Assembly (NCBI GenBank): GCA_037951105.1
Contig: JBAMJV010002048.1
Coordinates: 1 to 64,000, forward strand
Length of the DNA: 64,000 nt
DNA from: Echinarachnius parma
Taxonomy: Eukaryota; Echinodermata; Echinoidea; Clypeasteroida; Echinarachniidae
Direction of reading: 5' to 3'
Part shown: positions 1-13,200 of the stretch, in pieces
How the letters are laid out: every line of letters begins with the position of its first letter
Position numbering within the stretch: position 1 is the first letter of the stretch
Position numbers and translations under genes: made by a program
Notes under the pieces: generated by a model
Databases searched by the model: none
What the model was told of the DNA's origin: nothing
The model's input: the letters and a program-made list of their open reading frames with translations, nothing else

Positions 1-405
1 GTGATAGATGGATGGGTGGGTGGATGGATGGATGGATGGATGGTGATGGATGGATTGGATGGATGGATTGATGGATGGATGGATGGTGGGTGGTCGGGAT
101 GGATGGATGATGGATAGATAGTGGGGTGGATCTGACGTGTGATGAATGGGTGGATGGATGGATGATGATGATGTGGATGATGGATGGATGGATGGATGGA
201 TGGATGGATGGTGGGTGGATGGATGGATGGATGGATGGATGGATGGATGGATGGATGGATGGATGGATGGATGGATGGATGGATGGATGAATGGATGGAT
301 GGATGGATGGATGGATGGATGGATGGATGGATGGATGGATGGATGAATGATGGATGGATGGATGGATGGATGGATGGATGGATGGATGGATGGATCATGG
401 GATAG
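1..405. repeat. ATGG/TGGA tetranucleotide microsatellite
   Basis: Nearly uninterrupted GGAT repeats over 400 bases, with scattered one-base shifts before position 180 and cleaner repeats after it. Open frames here (repeating MDGW) are by-products of the repeat and are not genes. The array runs off the left edge, so its full length is unknown. Confidence 0.97.
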
Positions 406-493
406 ATGGGCAATGGTTGGATATGAGTTCATGCATTGGATGGAGTTATAGGCGCCTAAATCCTTTTCACCTTCTCCCATGGATTCGATTCAA

Positions 494-634
494 TGAGGGA
501 TGGGGGCATGGGCGTCGATACCGTACGTAATACCTATTCATCAGGGGGGACGAATGAATAGATCATCATGCCCCCCCCCCCCTGATGAATGGGTATCAAT
601 TACAGATCGACGCCCATGGATGGGGGTGCTAAGG
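494..634. repeat. Small foldback (inverted-repeat) element
   Basis: Arms near 505-550 and 580-620 are reverse complements: ATGGGCGTCGATACC on the left pairs with a copy ending GATCGACGCCCAT on the right, and TATTCATCAGGGGGG pairs with CCCCCCTGATGAAT. A short A/T-rich spacer separates them. Typical of a MITE or foldback element; family not recognised. Confidence 0.7.
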
Positions 635-1207
635 CAGGAATATAAATGCGATTGTTGTCTTTTAATTGGCTTCCACCCCTCCCAACTATAGTCTTGTACT
701 ACTGTATGACCTTGTAGGCTACGCCACCCTCGGCCTCGGGCACCCCACTGATAATTTAAAAAAATTGTTTTTCAAGTATTTCCCAAGCACATTCATTTCC
801 ATTTATACCCAATGTAAAAGCTAGCTACTTTCTTTGTCTCCGCTAAAAGAGTCAGAGTCATGCAGGTTTCCCTTGACCTTTTGCCTGCTTGGCATTTGAT
901 TTACCAAAAATAGGCAAAACAAAGAATCACAAAGCTCAGCACCAACATAATAAAGCAGACAGCTGTATCTCGCGCATGCGTGATCGTGAGAACTTTTAAA
1001 GACTGGTGTAGAATTTTTACATTCTCGTGACATTCGCTGGTGTGCACAGCTTTAAGTCAAATGGGGTAACATTCAATTTGTATACAAAAACACTGAATGA
1101 ATCTTGGAAGTGAAATATTCATCAAAATACAGCTCTTCTGCTCGCCAAATTTGACTGCCATGAACAGAATCAATTATTCAAGGTGGTAGGATACGAAATC
1201 TGGCTCG
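635..1207 (+). promoter_or_regulatory. Upstream region and probable promoter of WIPI2
   Basis: This stretch lies just 5' of the WIPI2 start codon and must hold its 5' UTR and promoter unless there is an upstream non-coding exon. No TATA box stands out. The strongest candidate site is CGCGCATGCGTG at 971-982, close to the NRF1 consensus (YGCGCAYGCGCR). The transcription start cannot be placed. Confidence 0.4.
971..982. promoter_or_regulatory. NRF1-like palindromic site
   Basis: CGCGCATGCGTG differs from the NRF1 consensus at one or two edge positions and lies about 230 bp upstream of the WIPI2 ATG. NRF1 sites are common in TATA-less housekeeping promoters. A chance match cannot be excluded. 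Confidence 0.35.
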
Positions 1208-1278
1208 ATGAACCTCGCAAATCAGCCCTCGGATTCAAATTCGAATCTTCTTTTCGTCAACTTTAATCAAGATTATAC
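1208..1278 (+). CDS. WIPI2: WIPI2 exon 1 (residues 1-24)
   Basis: ATG at 1208; reads MNLANQPSD to FNQDY and ends mid-codon (AC) at a strong donor GTGAGT. Chosen because both the N-terminus and the FNQD block match WIPI2, and because AC joins G of exon 2 to give Thr, as in vertebrate FNQDNTSLAVG. Confidence 0.95.
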
Positions 1279-4200
1279 GTGAGTTACTGCGACACAGTTT
1301 CGCAATCTCGTAGCCGAGTGTATTGTGGTAATGCACATAAATTCTATGTCAACAGTGCAGTTCAGTCACATTCATTCAGAATCAATGTCATGATACTAAG
1401 TCTAGGTTTTGGTTGTCATCAGCATCACCGAGACTGGGCGGCTAAACAAGGACTTGATTTTTAACGCAAGGGAAATAATGAAACTTACCTACATTTATTA
1501 TTATAATTTTTAGATACAAATTAAAATGATTGGCAAATTGTATCAACTATCATGTCGTGTGTACCGTATTTGAAAATAAATAACAATTAATTATTTACAG
1601 TTTGAAGATTTGTCCGGGACTGTGTTTGACTGACATCTACAAATCTATCATTTTCATGGCCTCTTTTAAATTTAATTGCAGTCTTTTACTGTTTACTGTT
1701 GGTCATTCTAAAATTAAATGTAAAAGAACGAAAGAGCCTTAAGAGGCCATGAAAACGATTGATTTGTCGATCTGTGTTTGACTCTGAATGGTTGCATTTA
1801 ATTGCATGATTATAAAGTCTGGCCTGGACCTAGATCGACAAATCTATCGCTTTCATGGCCTTTTTGACATTATTATTGTTATTTTCACTGTCGGCATTCT
1901 AGCGATAGACGCGACCGATACGCGGTGCCTTAAGAGGCAAGAACACCGTAGCTCTACAGTAAAAGTTACTTACGGAAAAAATCATTTTTTTTTGCACATA
2001 AAACACAACATATTTAGTATTTTGAGCGACATTTGTAGCCCTATCAATACATTTAGGGCTGTTATAATACTTTAACTCACCGATCTCGTGTGTCACTATA
2101 CATGTCATTCTATAATTACGGCGAATTGTGAGATTTTCCACAATTTTCCATCACTCTTCGTCGGTCTTTCGCCGTTCAAACTGCCGTTATCGTACACAGA
2201 TGCAATAATTACGGTATCGCTAGCGTGCACACAAAAAAAAAAAAAAAAAAAAACGACGCAAAATTTAAATGAGTTATTTGACTTGACAAACTGTTACCGC
2301 TACATTTTTAGCAAATAATTGTGGGCCAGTGATTCCAATAATTATTCGGTAGCGGTAACAGTTTGTCAAGTCAAATAACTCATTTAAATTTTGCGTCGTT
2401 TTTATTTATTTATTTTTTTTGTGTGCACGCTAGCGATACCGTAATTATTGCATCTGTGTACGATAACGGCAGTTTGAACGGCGAAAGACCGACGAAGAGT
2501 GATGGAAAATTGTGGAAAATCTCACAATTCGCCGTAATTATAGAATGACATGTATAGTGACACACGAGATCGGTGAGTTAAAGTATTATAACAGCCCTAA
2601 ATGTATTGATAGGGCTACAAATGTCGCTCAAAATACTAAATATGTTGTGTTTTATGTGCAAAAAAAAATGATTTTCCGTAAGTAACTTTTACTGTAGAGC
2701 TACGGTGTTCTTGCCTCTTAAGGCACCGCGTATCGGTCGCGTCTATCGCTAGAATGCCGACAGTGAAAATAACAATAATAATGTCAAAAAGGCCATGAAA
2801 GCGATAGATTTGTCGATCTAGCCTAGACCACACATAGGTACATTAGCAATGGTTATAGTATCGCTAGATTTGACGACATGTTGAAGCCCGACTGAAAAGT
2901 GTTTGTTGTGATTTTGGTCTTAAAAGTATATGAGAATAATATATATTTTTTAAAGATTAATAAAGTTAAACTACTACGCTTACCAAATATGCTGTTTTGA
3001 TTGTCCTTTGAATTCCGAAACGTAGTATTTGAGCTCCTTTTCTCTGGAAAAAAATGAGTAGTTACTGCACACCCCAAGTCGTAATCCGCATGTACACAAA
3101 CACAAAGTATGAACCCTGATGAAGGGCCTATTTGCTCAAAATACAAATTTCCTAAATAGTCTCAATTTAAGACTAGGAATAGTTTACATTCGGATTTTTA
3201 TTAATTTGAGTCTGATCATCATCGTTCATATTTGTATCATTTCAAGTTTTGATCGCACTTGACTTAATGAAATCGGAAGGTAAACCATTCAAATTCTTAA
3301 AAGGAGACTCTTTAGTAAATTTGTATTTTGAGTAAATACGCCCTTCATATATCGATTATTGCGTCCGAAGCGTGCACACCCACCAGTAACACCACGCGCA
3401 ATAAAATCCCATCGCAAAGAAAATCGGTCTCTCATAGAATAACACGTGTTTCGTCGAGGCGGCGAAGCGAAGACTCGGGGATCGAATAGCGCAAACGGAC
3501 GCGTCTGAATAGTCATGCACTAGTATTCAAGAGCAAGCTTCCTGCGCGATTTCTTGTCGTAGATGGCATCGGGTATAAGAGTCGCTGATATAGCAATTTC
3601 CTATATGTTGCGTGTAAATGGTCCAGTCAACTGGACCAATTTACTAGTAGATGTGGCCTAGACTCAAGTCAGAGCCTCAGGCTCAGAGGCTAGGCAAATA
3701 AGTTAATGTTAAGTCAGACACAGTTGCATGAAAAAGATGTTTAAACTTTAAGAGATTTTGTATTATCATGATTATTGACATGTTCTGAGGATTTTTGTGT
3801 TTAAATTTGAGTTGTTTGGAATTCCATATGAGATTGAAATAACATTTAAATCCGAGATGATTGTGACGTTGTTGTGGGAACACTTTGGTAGAGAATGCTG
3901 AGAAGTGAACAAAATCCTAGGCTAGGAAGCATTGAGGCTTGACGAGTTTGACGCTTAAAAGAATAAAAGATCAGTTTTGAAATGTAGTAAATTCCAATCA
4001 GGCCACCAAAATATGACTTTTATAATTAATGTACTGCTGGCCCAAATAAGATTTGTTTTGGCCCTAGGGCAAATAATTGTTAAGCCAAATAACAGAATTG
4101 AACCCATTCTGGACTGGTCCTGAAAAAATACTCTGGCTAGGGTCTATGGAGAATACACAGTTACAGCGAAATCAATCAGTCCTGAACAGATTAATGATAA

Positions 4201-7200
4201 TGCAGTGAGCAGCACCTTGGTGTAGTCCGGGCTTGACACTAGGACTTGCCCGGGGCAAGTAGAAATTGGTATCGGGCAAGTAAAATTTAATAAATTATCT
4301 AGTTTGCTATTCGGGCAACTAAATTATTGGTCAACTACAAGAGAAAATGTGATTCCTTACCTTACATGAAATCTCATCTAGAATTAAGCTGAAAAGTAAA
4401 TTTTCTGTTTGGGCAAGTATTTACCGTATAAAAGGTTACAAGGTATGATTTAACTCGAGCCTGACCAGGCCCGTAGAGAAAAAGGTCTGGTGGTTTGTCT
4501 TGGTGTAGTGGCAAATGTGTGCATGAAATACCTGTAGAGTCAACATGTTGTAAATCCACTGCCTGATTGTTTTAAATGTTTTTCATTCTATTTTGGTGTT
4601 CTGCAGGTCTTTAGCTGTAGGGACCAAGAACTGTTACCGTCTGTTTTCACTTACATCAGTTGACAAACTAGAGCAGATTTATGAACATGGTAAGTATTCA
4701 TTTCAAGTGTCTAATACACTTCATTAGTTCCTGAAACAGCTATCTATAAATTTTTGTATAAGATTGACTTTAGGTTTGTCTTTCATTTTATTTTAAACCA
4801 TACAAATATGGTATAGCCAGGAGGTGTAAACAAAATAATTTGAGCAGATCTGACTTTGTGAAGTATCAACCCAGAAGCCCACATTTCCTTGCTCATTTTT
4901 CATAGATTTTCTCTTCATTTCCTAAATCTGTATATACTAGTTAACTTGGTTTAGCATTAATGAAAAGGTCATTCCTGCAACAACAAATAGTTAATTCTGA
5001 AATATCAAGTGTCCTAAGAAGTCAAGGTTGATTGTTTTTCCTTCCAATGTTGCTCATTTTTATCATAGATTCTGAAGACATCTGCATCGTGGAGAGGCTG
5101 TTCTCCAGCAGCCTGGTGGCGGTCGTCTCGCTCACGGCCCCACGCAAGCTCAAGGTGTGCCACTTCAAGAAGGGCACTGAGATCTGCAACTACAGCTACT
5201 CAAACACCATTCTAGCCGTCAAACTCAACCGCAAGGTACGGTTAACTCTTTTAATGCCAGGGATTTTACAGCTCAATGGCATTTGTGTGTATTGCATGGT
5301 TGCAAAGACTTAAATATCTAGTAACTTTGTTGACATGTGCAAAAAGTGACGAGTGGTTGATACAATGAATTGTTGTTCTGATATGTCCACTGGGTGTTGT
5401 GTGAAAATTTCAAGTTAAATGGAATTATATGGCCGAGTAATGAGCAAAAATGCAAAGTGATATTCACTAACTCATTGCACTCACTTTGTACACGGTTTTG
5501 GCAATCCAGTGGATAATTTAGTATCTGAACACTTCAATCGTAAATATCTTTTCAACGAAAGGGAAAATTGAAAAACCGAAACATGTCCCAGGTACATGTA
5601 TGAGGGAACTGCTACAATTCTAATTGGATTTTGAGGATTTGGACAATGTTAAAGGGATAGTTGAGTTCTGGTAAAGAGAGTACAGTTTTGGTCAAACTGA
5701 ATTTTAGTAACCAAAACCTGCACCATTACATTACAAACTAATTGTTATAACTCTACCATGCACAAAAGGAATTAAAAAATTAAAAACGATTAAGTAAAAA
5801 GCCTGTTATCATTAAAAAAAAAGCTGTTAAACTCAAGAGGGCGCTCTTTAAAAAGTCATTGGTTTCAACCACTTCAATCAAAATATTGGGCATGTGATGT
5901 TTTGTTGAAATAATGATTGGATAGAGAGATAATCAACAACTATTTAAAAACCTCTTTTGTAAATTTTTGGAAAGAGGAAGCATTTTTAAAATTTTTGTAA
6001 CGGTTTCAAAATTATTGAATAATTGTGGGGCCCCACATTTATTACAAATGATTATATTTATGGATATTTCAGCCGTTTCTGAACCAATTTTGATCAAATA
6101 CAGTTTATTCCGTCATTAAAATTGTATGCTCTTTCAATTTTGACACTCAGTTTTTCATTATCTCACAAACAAATTATTTTGAGTAGCGCCCTCTATACCA
6201 AAACTCAACTATCCCTTTAAAGTGATCCATTAATTTTGTCAAATTCAACTAAAATCACTTCTTGAAAGAGCTTTCACATTTCTGTTGGACCTTGTTATAT
6301 GGATTATGATAATATGAAGTATGAAATGGCAGGTTTTGATTTGCCAAATATCTCCCCTATTTGTGATTGAATTGAAAAGATTATGCATATTTTTTGTCTT
6401 TTAATTCCATGTTATGGACTTTGTACTAGAACAATGATATGTTGTCCTTAATATAATTACCGTAAAACTCCGTGTATAAGGCGCACTTTTTTCCGTCGGA
6501 AAAAATTTCAAAGTCGGGGGTGCGCCTTATACAAAGGTACAGCAAAAATTTTTTTTTTTTTTTTTTAGAATTATTTTTGGGACACCCTGTAGTCATGTTC
6601 AATGCATATTGCACTGGTCTATCGCATGACAAGAACTTGCTGTCTGTTGTAGCATTCAGCGGCATATACCTTTTTCTCACAAAAAAAATGTTGGTTACAG
6701 ATATAAAAATTGCAAGTTTATTGAGCAAATTATTGCTGCTATTGAATATTCATACATTCGTGAGCAGCAGTACTCATTATATATGCAATTATCTAACCAG
6801 TGGTTATAAATTGTGCTCACAATTGAAAATAGTTAAATAGTTAAAGTTAGTTAAGTTAGAAAATTGCACTATATTTAATGAGTATAAGTGCTTATGAATA
6901 TTCATGAATATGAATATGAATATTTATGAGCACCAGTGTTATTGCTCAATGTGTGCAATTTTTGTACTAACCACTATTTTGTATGTGAAAAAAATGTATA
7001 TGATGATGAAAGCTACAATTGACATTAAGCCCTTGATATGCCCTAGACCAGCGATGTAAGTATTCCAGCAGCACTACAGGGTGTCTAAAAAAAAATAGGG
7101 TGTCTCTAAAAAAAAAAAAAAAAAAAGTTGGGGGTGCGCCTTATACACGAGTGCGCTTTATACACGGAGTTTTACGGTATATGTTTAGTTGTGCCCTTGT

Positions 7201-10200
7201 CACAGAGTGAGTCATGATCATGTTGTTCATAGTAATACTGTACAAACCTCTCTGGACAGCTTATATCTGTTATGTATGACTATTTCATAGTCTGACTTTG
7301 ATCGGGCTAAGAGGTCCAACAAATTAAAAGGTGAAATACTGAAGATGTCTACCCTAGGAAGTAGGAACATTTGAATTATAATGAGGTATATTTAGTCTGT
7401 ACTGTACATGTATCTGTTTACTTTATTCACCAATTATCTTCACATATAATGTATGTATGAAAACATTATATTTTCCCCAAAATTATTTTGAAGATACCGT
7501 TTTTTTACCATTAAATTACCCATGGAAATCTGTTCAATAAATTGCACATTTTAAGTGTACTTCCTTCACTCCCTCGGGAGTATTCCAGCCAGGGGAACAT
7601 GATGACACATGGCAACTAAATTATGATGACTGGGGGTTTTCATACACAGAGGCTAATAATGATGCTGTCCGAGCCTCTAAATACATGTGTACACTCTTTC
7701 TTCACCCCCTGTGGAGCATTATAACTAGCCTACCTGTTTTATGGTAGCACAAGCCAACTGAATTCAATTCATTTCATAATTACATTATTTTTTTTTACAC
7801 AGAGGTTAATAGTTAATCTGAAAAGAGCATTTATCTGCACTTCCGCCACTCCCTTGGGATGATACTTGACTTGCTGTTTTTGAAGGCACCGTATGTCAAA
7901 TTAATGATTAAATCATTTCTGTTTTTTTGTTGTTGAATAAACAGAGGCTAATAGTGGCCCTGGAAGAGAGCCTCTACGTGCACAACATCCGGGACATGAA
8001 GGTGCTGCACACGATACGAGACACGCCCCCAAACCCCGGGGGCCTCTGTGCTTTGTCGGTGAGCAATGACAACTGCTACCTGGCTTACCCGGGCAGCAGT
8101 CAGGTCGGGGAGGTGCAGATCTTCGACACCGTCAACCTGCAGGCCGTCACGATGATCACGGCTCACAACAGCCCGCTGGCGGCGCTGGCGTTCGACATGA
8201 CGGGCACCAAGCTGGCAACGGCTTCAGAAAAGGTGAGCATGCAAATGTGCAAATTACTTTGGTTTTAACTCTTGAGCAGTGGCTAAATTCATAGAGGTTT
8301 GGGGTTATTTTTGTTACTTTGTTTTGGGGGGTTATTTAGCCCCTGGACTGAAATACCTTTAAGGGGCCCTGTAAATTGAAAAAATGTTGTTGTTATAATT
8401 TTGAAAAAGAGTTTAATGTTAAATGAGTTTTAGAGCACTAGCACAGAGTGTTATTGTTTAACGCAGGCAGCATTGAAAAGCAGTATTTGAAAATAATCTT
8501 TTTTTTATCAACATTCAAATTGTCTGATAGCTTGATAAGTCTTGATGGTTGTACAAGTGCACGATTAGGCATGTGAATGTGCTATAGCTATATTTGAATT
8601 ATCAGCCATTCAGATTTGAATTATTTCAACATTCTATTTTGTTTGCAATTTATTCGCTGACTCCGTTACCAAGTATCTTCAAGTTGTACCTTTGTTCTTT
8701 GATGTTCTCCACAATGCAGGGCACAGTCATCAGAGTATTTTCCATTCCAGACGGCAAGAAGCTGTTTGAGTTCAGGAGAGGAGTCAAAAGGTTAATAAAC
8801 TTTGTTTTGTTTTGATGGGGAGGAGGAGGAAGAGGAGGAAAATAATGTTGGTGATGGTGGTGATGAGGATGGTGATAGTGGCGGCGATGATGGTGGTAGT
8901 GGTGGTGGTGCCGGCAGTGACCATTGTGATAGTAGCGATGGTTGATGGTGTCGGTAGTGGTTGTAGTTGCATTGAAGAAGGTGATAATGATGACTACATT
9001 TATGATACTGGTAATGCTGATCGAGAATAAGATCAAGATTAATGCTATTGCCGGTGATTTTGCCATTGATGTTGATGACGGTATAAATTATTAGTTATGT
9101 ATAATGATTATGATGAGCCAGTAATTTTGATTGAGGGGAAGATATGGTTTTATAAATCTTTAAAAAATTGACTCTTGCATATTTGTCTCATAATTTCTCT
9201 CATTAGGTGCGTGAGCATCAATTCATTGGCATTCAGCGCTGATTCCATGTTCCTGTGTGCATCCAGTAACACAGAGACTGTACACATCTTCAAATTGGAG
9301 CAGCCAAAAGAGAAGTAAGTGCATCCTGGAAGTTCACATGGGGAGGATGCCAAAATGGGTTTAGACATGCAGTTTCATGGATAATAAGTAATATTGACCT
9401 TGTGTATATGGTTGCAGATCTATACATATGTTATTTATTTATTTATTTATTTATTTATTCCTGCATGTCTCACAGTAAACAATTTCGTACATAAAAATCA
9501 TAACATAACATCGAAATAGAAACACACAGAGGTCGGCAATATAAGCTAGAAGCTTGAAGTGATGCCATACCTAATATGTTGCAATAATTAAAGGGGTATT
9601 CCGGGCCTGATAAAACCATTCGTTATTTGAATAAGCAGAATAAGAGGCATAATTGGTGAAAATTTGATCAAAATTGGACAAGAAACACGGGAGTTATACC
9701 TATTTGAACATCATGTAGTAATGAGCGATCGTTTCAAAATTGCCGCCATATGAAACATCATTGACGAGCAACTCGCCATGGCTTTAGTACATGAAAATAC
9801 ACTTATTTCTCATTTTTGTTGCTAAAAAATAAATTTTCTCTGCTTGTTTTCTCGAATTCATAGAAGAATATCGATGGGCCAACCTCTTTGGAATTTGTAA
9901 GCTAATAAATTTGCTTTGTTATTAAAGAGTCTGTTCATTGATTATAAATTGAGTCGAATTTGGTATGATTGTGAAGGTAATCTTGTACTCTACAAGCCTC
10001 GAGAAATTCAGATTTTTTGAAATTTTTAAAATATTTTTAAATCGAAATTGAAAATGAGAAAAAATCACCCTCCAAACCTGGCCCAAATTCACTCCGATCT
10101 CGCCGCTTAGATCGATGACGTGTGGCAAGGGGCGCATGCGCAATCGCCGCGGTATGATAGATCAGTTTGCGTGCAGTATTCGTTACAACAACCACCGCTT

Positions 10201-13200
10201 GCTCGTTTTGCAACATCGGAAATGAAGAAACAAAAATCTAGAAAATTGCCCAATGTTAGTGTAAAAGTACATATTGTACCGTATGAGTGGTTATTTTCCC
10301 AAAATTAGAGATTTGTTTGACAAATTGAGAGACGCAAATTGAACGTGCCTCGAAAAAAAAAAATGCCCGTCAGTTGAATGATACGGAACACGCACTAGAG
10401 TTTCAGCGGCCCAGCCCCGCGAGGCTGTGCTCTAGCTACCTAGCTGAGCTGCTGCGCCAACTGCCATGACTGCCTTGTAAGTAATTGCACTTTTAAAAAG
10501 CTCCGAAAAGGAACGAAAATGCAAGATTATTACGATCACACCTATTCTAGACTTATTTTACTTACATGTTTGTAGGGCTTTTAAAACAAATACGAGAACA
10601 ATTACCTGCAAAAACAGCAAAAAAATTGCGCCGATAATATTGCACCGTTACTCACTAACGCGAGCTGAATTGAAGCGAGCTACATACACTGCACTAGCCG
10701 CTATATTGCATGCATATTTTCCACCGTATCGCGCACGGTCGAGGCTCTGCACGTATTATGCATGCCGCCAGCGAGTATGATTCAACTCGCAGACTAGGTG
10801 ATTCATTTACCTATTTTTACTTTATCAGACACATTAATGAATAAAAGAATAACTTTACAACGAATATAAATTGTTATTTTATTAGTTCAAAATGTTTAAA
10901 CCACCATAATTGTATAGAAAATAGTTTAAACAACCACGGAATCCTCGGTATAAAGGGGTATAATTCCCGTATATTACGTGGTAGATACCGAAGCTTCCTA
11001 TTGGATAACCCCTATGGTGACGTCACTACAACACACACAGCTACTGACTCCGCTCGTCGCTGGATTGGGGGTTTTGAGGCAGTGTTTAATATGATCATTT
11101 TTAAAAATTTTTTGGATGTGCTAGTAGTTGGAAAGTAATATTTTCATATTCTGTATGATTTCAACTTTCTGTAAAGATATAATTTGGCTAATATTGGTTT
11201 TTCTTTGAATAAAATCTTTAAGAAAATTTAAATTTTATAAAATTTCCATGTAGAAGTCAAAATGGCTGCAGCTCGCAAGTGACGTCACGATCGATAGCAA
11301 TTGCGAACGATACTAAAAATCGGAGCAAAGTTCATCCTGTCATAACTTTTTTATTGCTCTACCGTTTTGGCTCAGATTTTCTACATGATTCTTCATATTC
11401 ACTTCATCTTATAGCAAACATCACATTTCTGTGGTGGAATTCCCCTTTAATTGTCCCAGGCTGGTAGTTAGAATTGGATTATGATTTATTTCTCAAGATA
11501 ATAGTCAATAATACTGTATGTTGGCCTTCAGTATTTTAATTAATTGTTTTTAAAAAAAAGATTTAAAGGGTACCACCACCCAAAAATAATATTCTTATTA
11601 TAGAAAGGTAACATCTTTAGTATTCCATTGGTTCAACAAGTTCACAGAAATATGTTTTCAGAAAAAAAGAAAAAAATTCTCAACCATGCGTTCATGCGGT
11701 CTGAATTGCGTAGACTATATGTTTGCAGAGCCAGAGCGCTCTGTGCAGAGCGAACGAATCATCCGGGATTCTATTGACGTACGCGTGAAAGCATTGGCGC
11801 ACTCGCAAATCCTTGGCCTGTGTGGAACCAGGAAATAGCAGTGGTTCCGTAAGTGGTGGAAATTAATTGCTTTGTTTATGAATTACACAACCCTTTGTAA
11901 AATGTTGGGTATCTATTTGATATCACAAAACGGTACCAAAACATATAATAATGTGTTGCTCTTTGCCTGGTGGTCCCCTTTAAATGGGATCATCAGTTCT
12001 TGAGAATCGATACCTCAGGGTCCTGTTGCAGAAAGTGATACAAGCGATTGCAAGTTACAATGGATTGTAAGTCAGAAACTTTGCGTGTTTCAACCAATCA
12101 GATTCGCGCATTTAAAACACATGATCTGACTTACAATTACTTGCAACTTACAATCGATTGTATCTCTTTCTGCAATCGGGCCCAGGGCCTGTTGCTTATT
12201 GCACAGTGAGGCAATTGTTGTCCTTTATAACTATTTGTAATTATATATTTTTGTAGACCAACGGAAGAGCCATCAACATGGATGGGATACCTTGGCAAGG
12301 CGTTGATGACCCCAGCCAACTACCTCCCTTCTCAGGTCACGGAGGTGCTGACCCAGGACAGGGCCTTCGCCATCGTCAAGCTGCCGTTCTCTGGGCTAAA
12401 GAATGTCTGCGCTCTCGCAAAGTAAGTGTGACAGTCTTAGAATAAAATAATTAATGATGAAAAATACTGCTAAAATCTGTGTCTCTACTAGAAAATGGCC
12501 AGTGTAATAAAATGAGAGTCAGTAAGGAGCTTAGCTTGTGATTCTTACTCAAATAATTATTTATATTGTATGTGGGGCACAAACTTTTAAAAAGTTTTAA
12601 CGGCTCAAAATCTTAAAGGGGACCACCAGGCAAAGAACAACATATAATTATATGTTTTGGTACCATTTTGTGATATCAAATAGATACCCAACATTTTGCA
12701 AAGGGTTGTGTAATTCATAAACAAAGCAATTAATTCCACCACTTACGGAACCACTACTATTTCCTGGTTCCGTATACGGGCCAAACATTTGCGAGTGCGC
12801 CAATGCTATTCACGCGTACGTTTGGATACAATAGAATCCCGGGCGATTCATTCGCTCTGGACAAAGTAGTCTCGTATATGCAGACTCATGAACGCATGCT
12901 TTAGAATGGCAATGCGTTTTCCAATTATATATTTTTTCTTCTGGAAACATATTTTTGTGAACTTGTTAATGGAATACTTAAGATGTTACCTTTCATTTAT
13001 AAGAATTGTATTTCTGGGTAGTGGTACCCTTTAAGTTTCTGGCCTGGAAGTAACTAAAGAAACCATTACAAAATCTGTTAATGATGATAGTCCATTCTCA
13101 TGAAGTGAAATATGTATCAAGGCTCAATGCACTTGTTCTGTTTTAGTTTTAGTTTTTGTAGTGCAACTGAAATGGATAATTCCCCGGTGGCACAACATGC

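Noticed and set aside
146-405. Open frames of repeated MDGW
   Set aside because: They are translations of the ATGG microsatellite and shift with every slipped base.
8811-9030. Possible exon with acidic/basic repeats after WIPI2 exon 5
   Set aside because: Degenerate triplet repeat; the exon 5 donor and exon 6 acceptor join in phase without it.
9922-10308. GC-rich frames within the 1.9-kb element, possible transposase
   Set aside because: Short (under 75 residues), overlapping on both strands, no catalytic motif.
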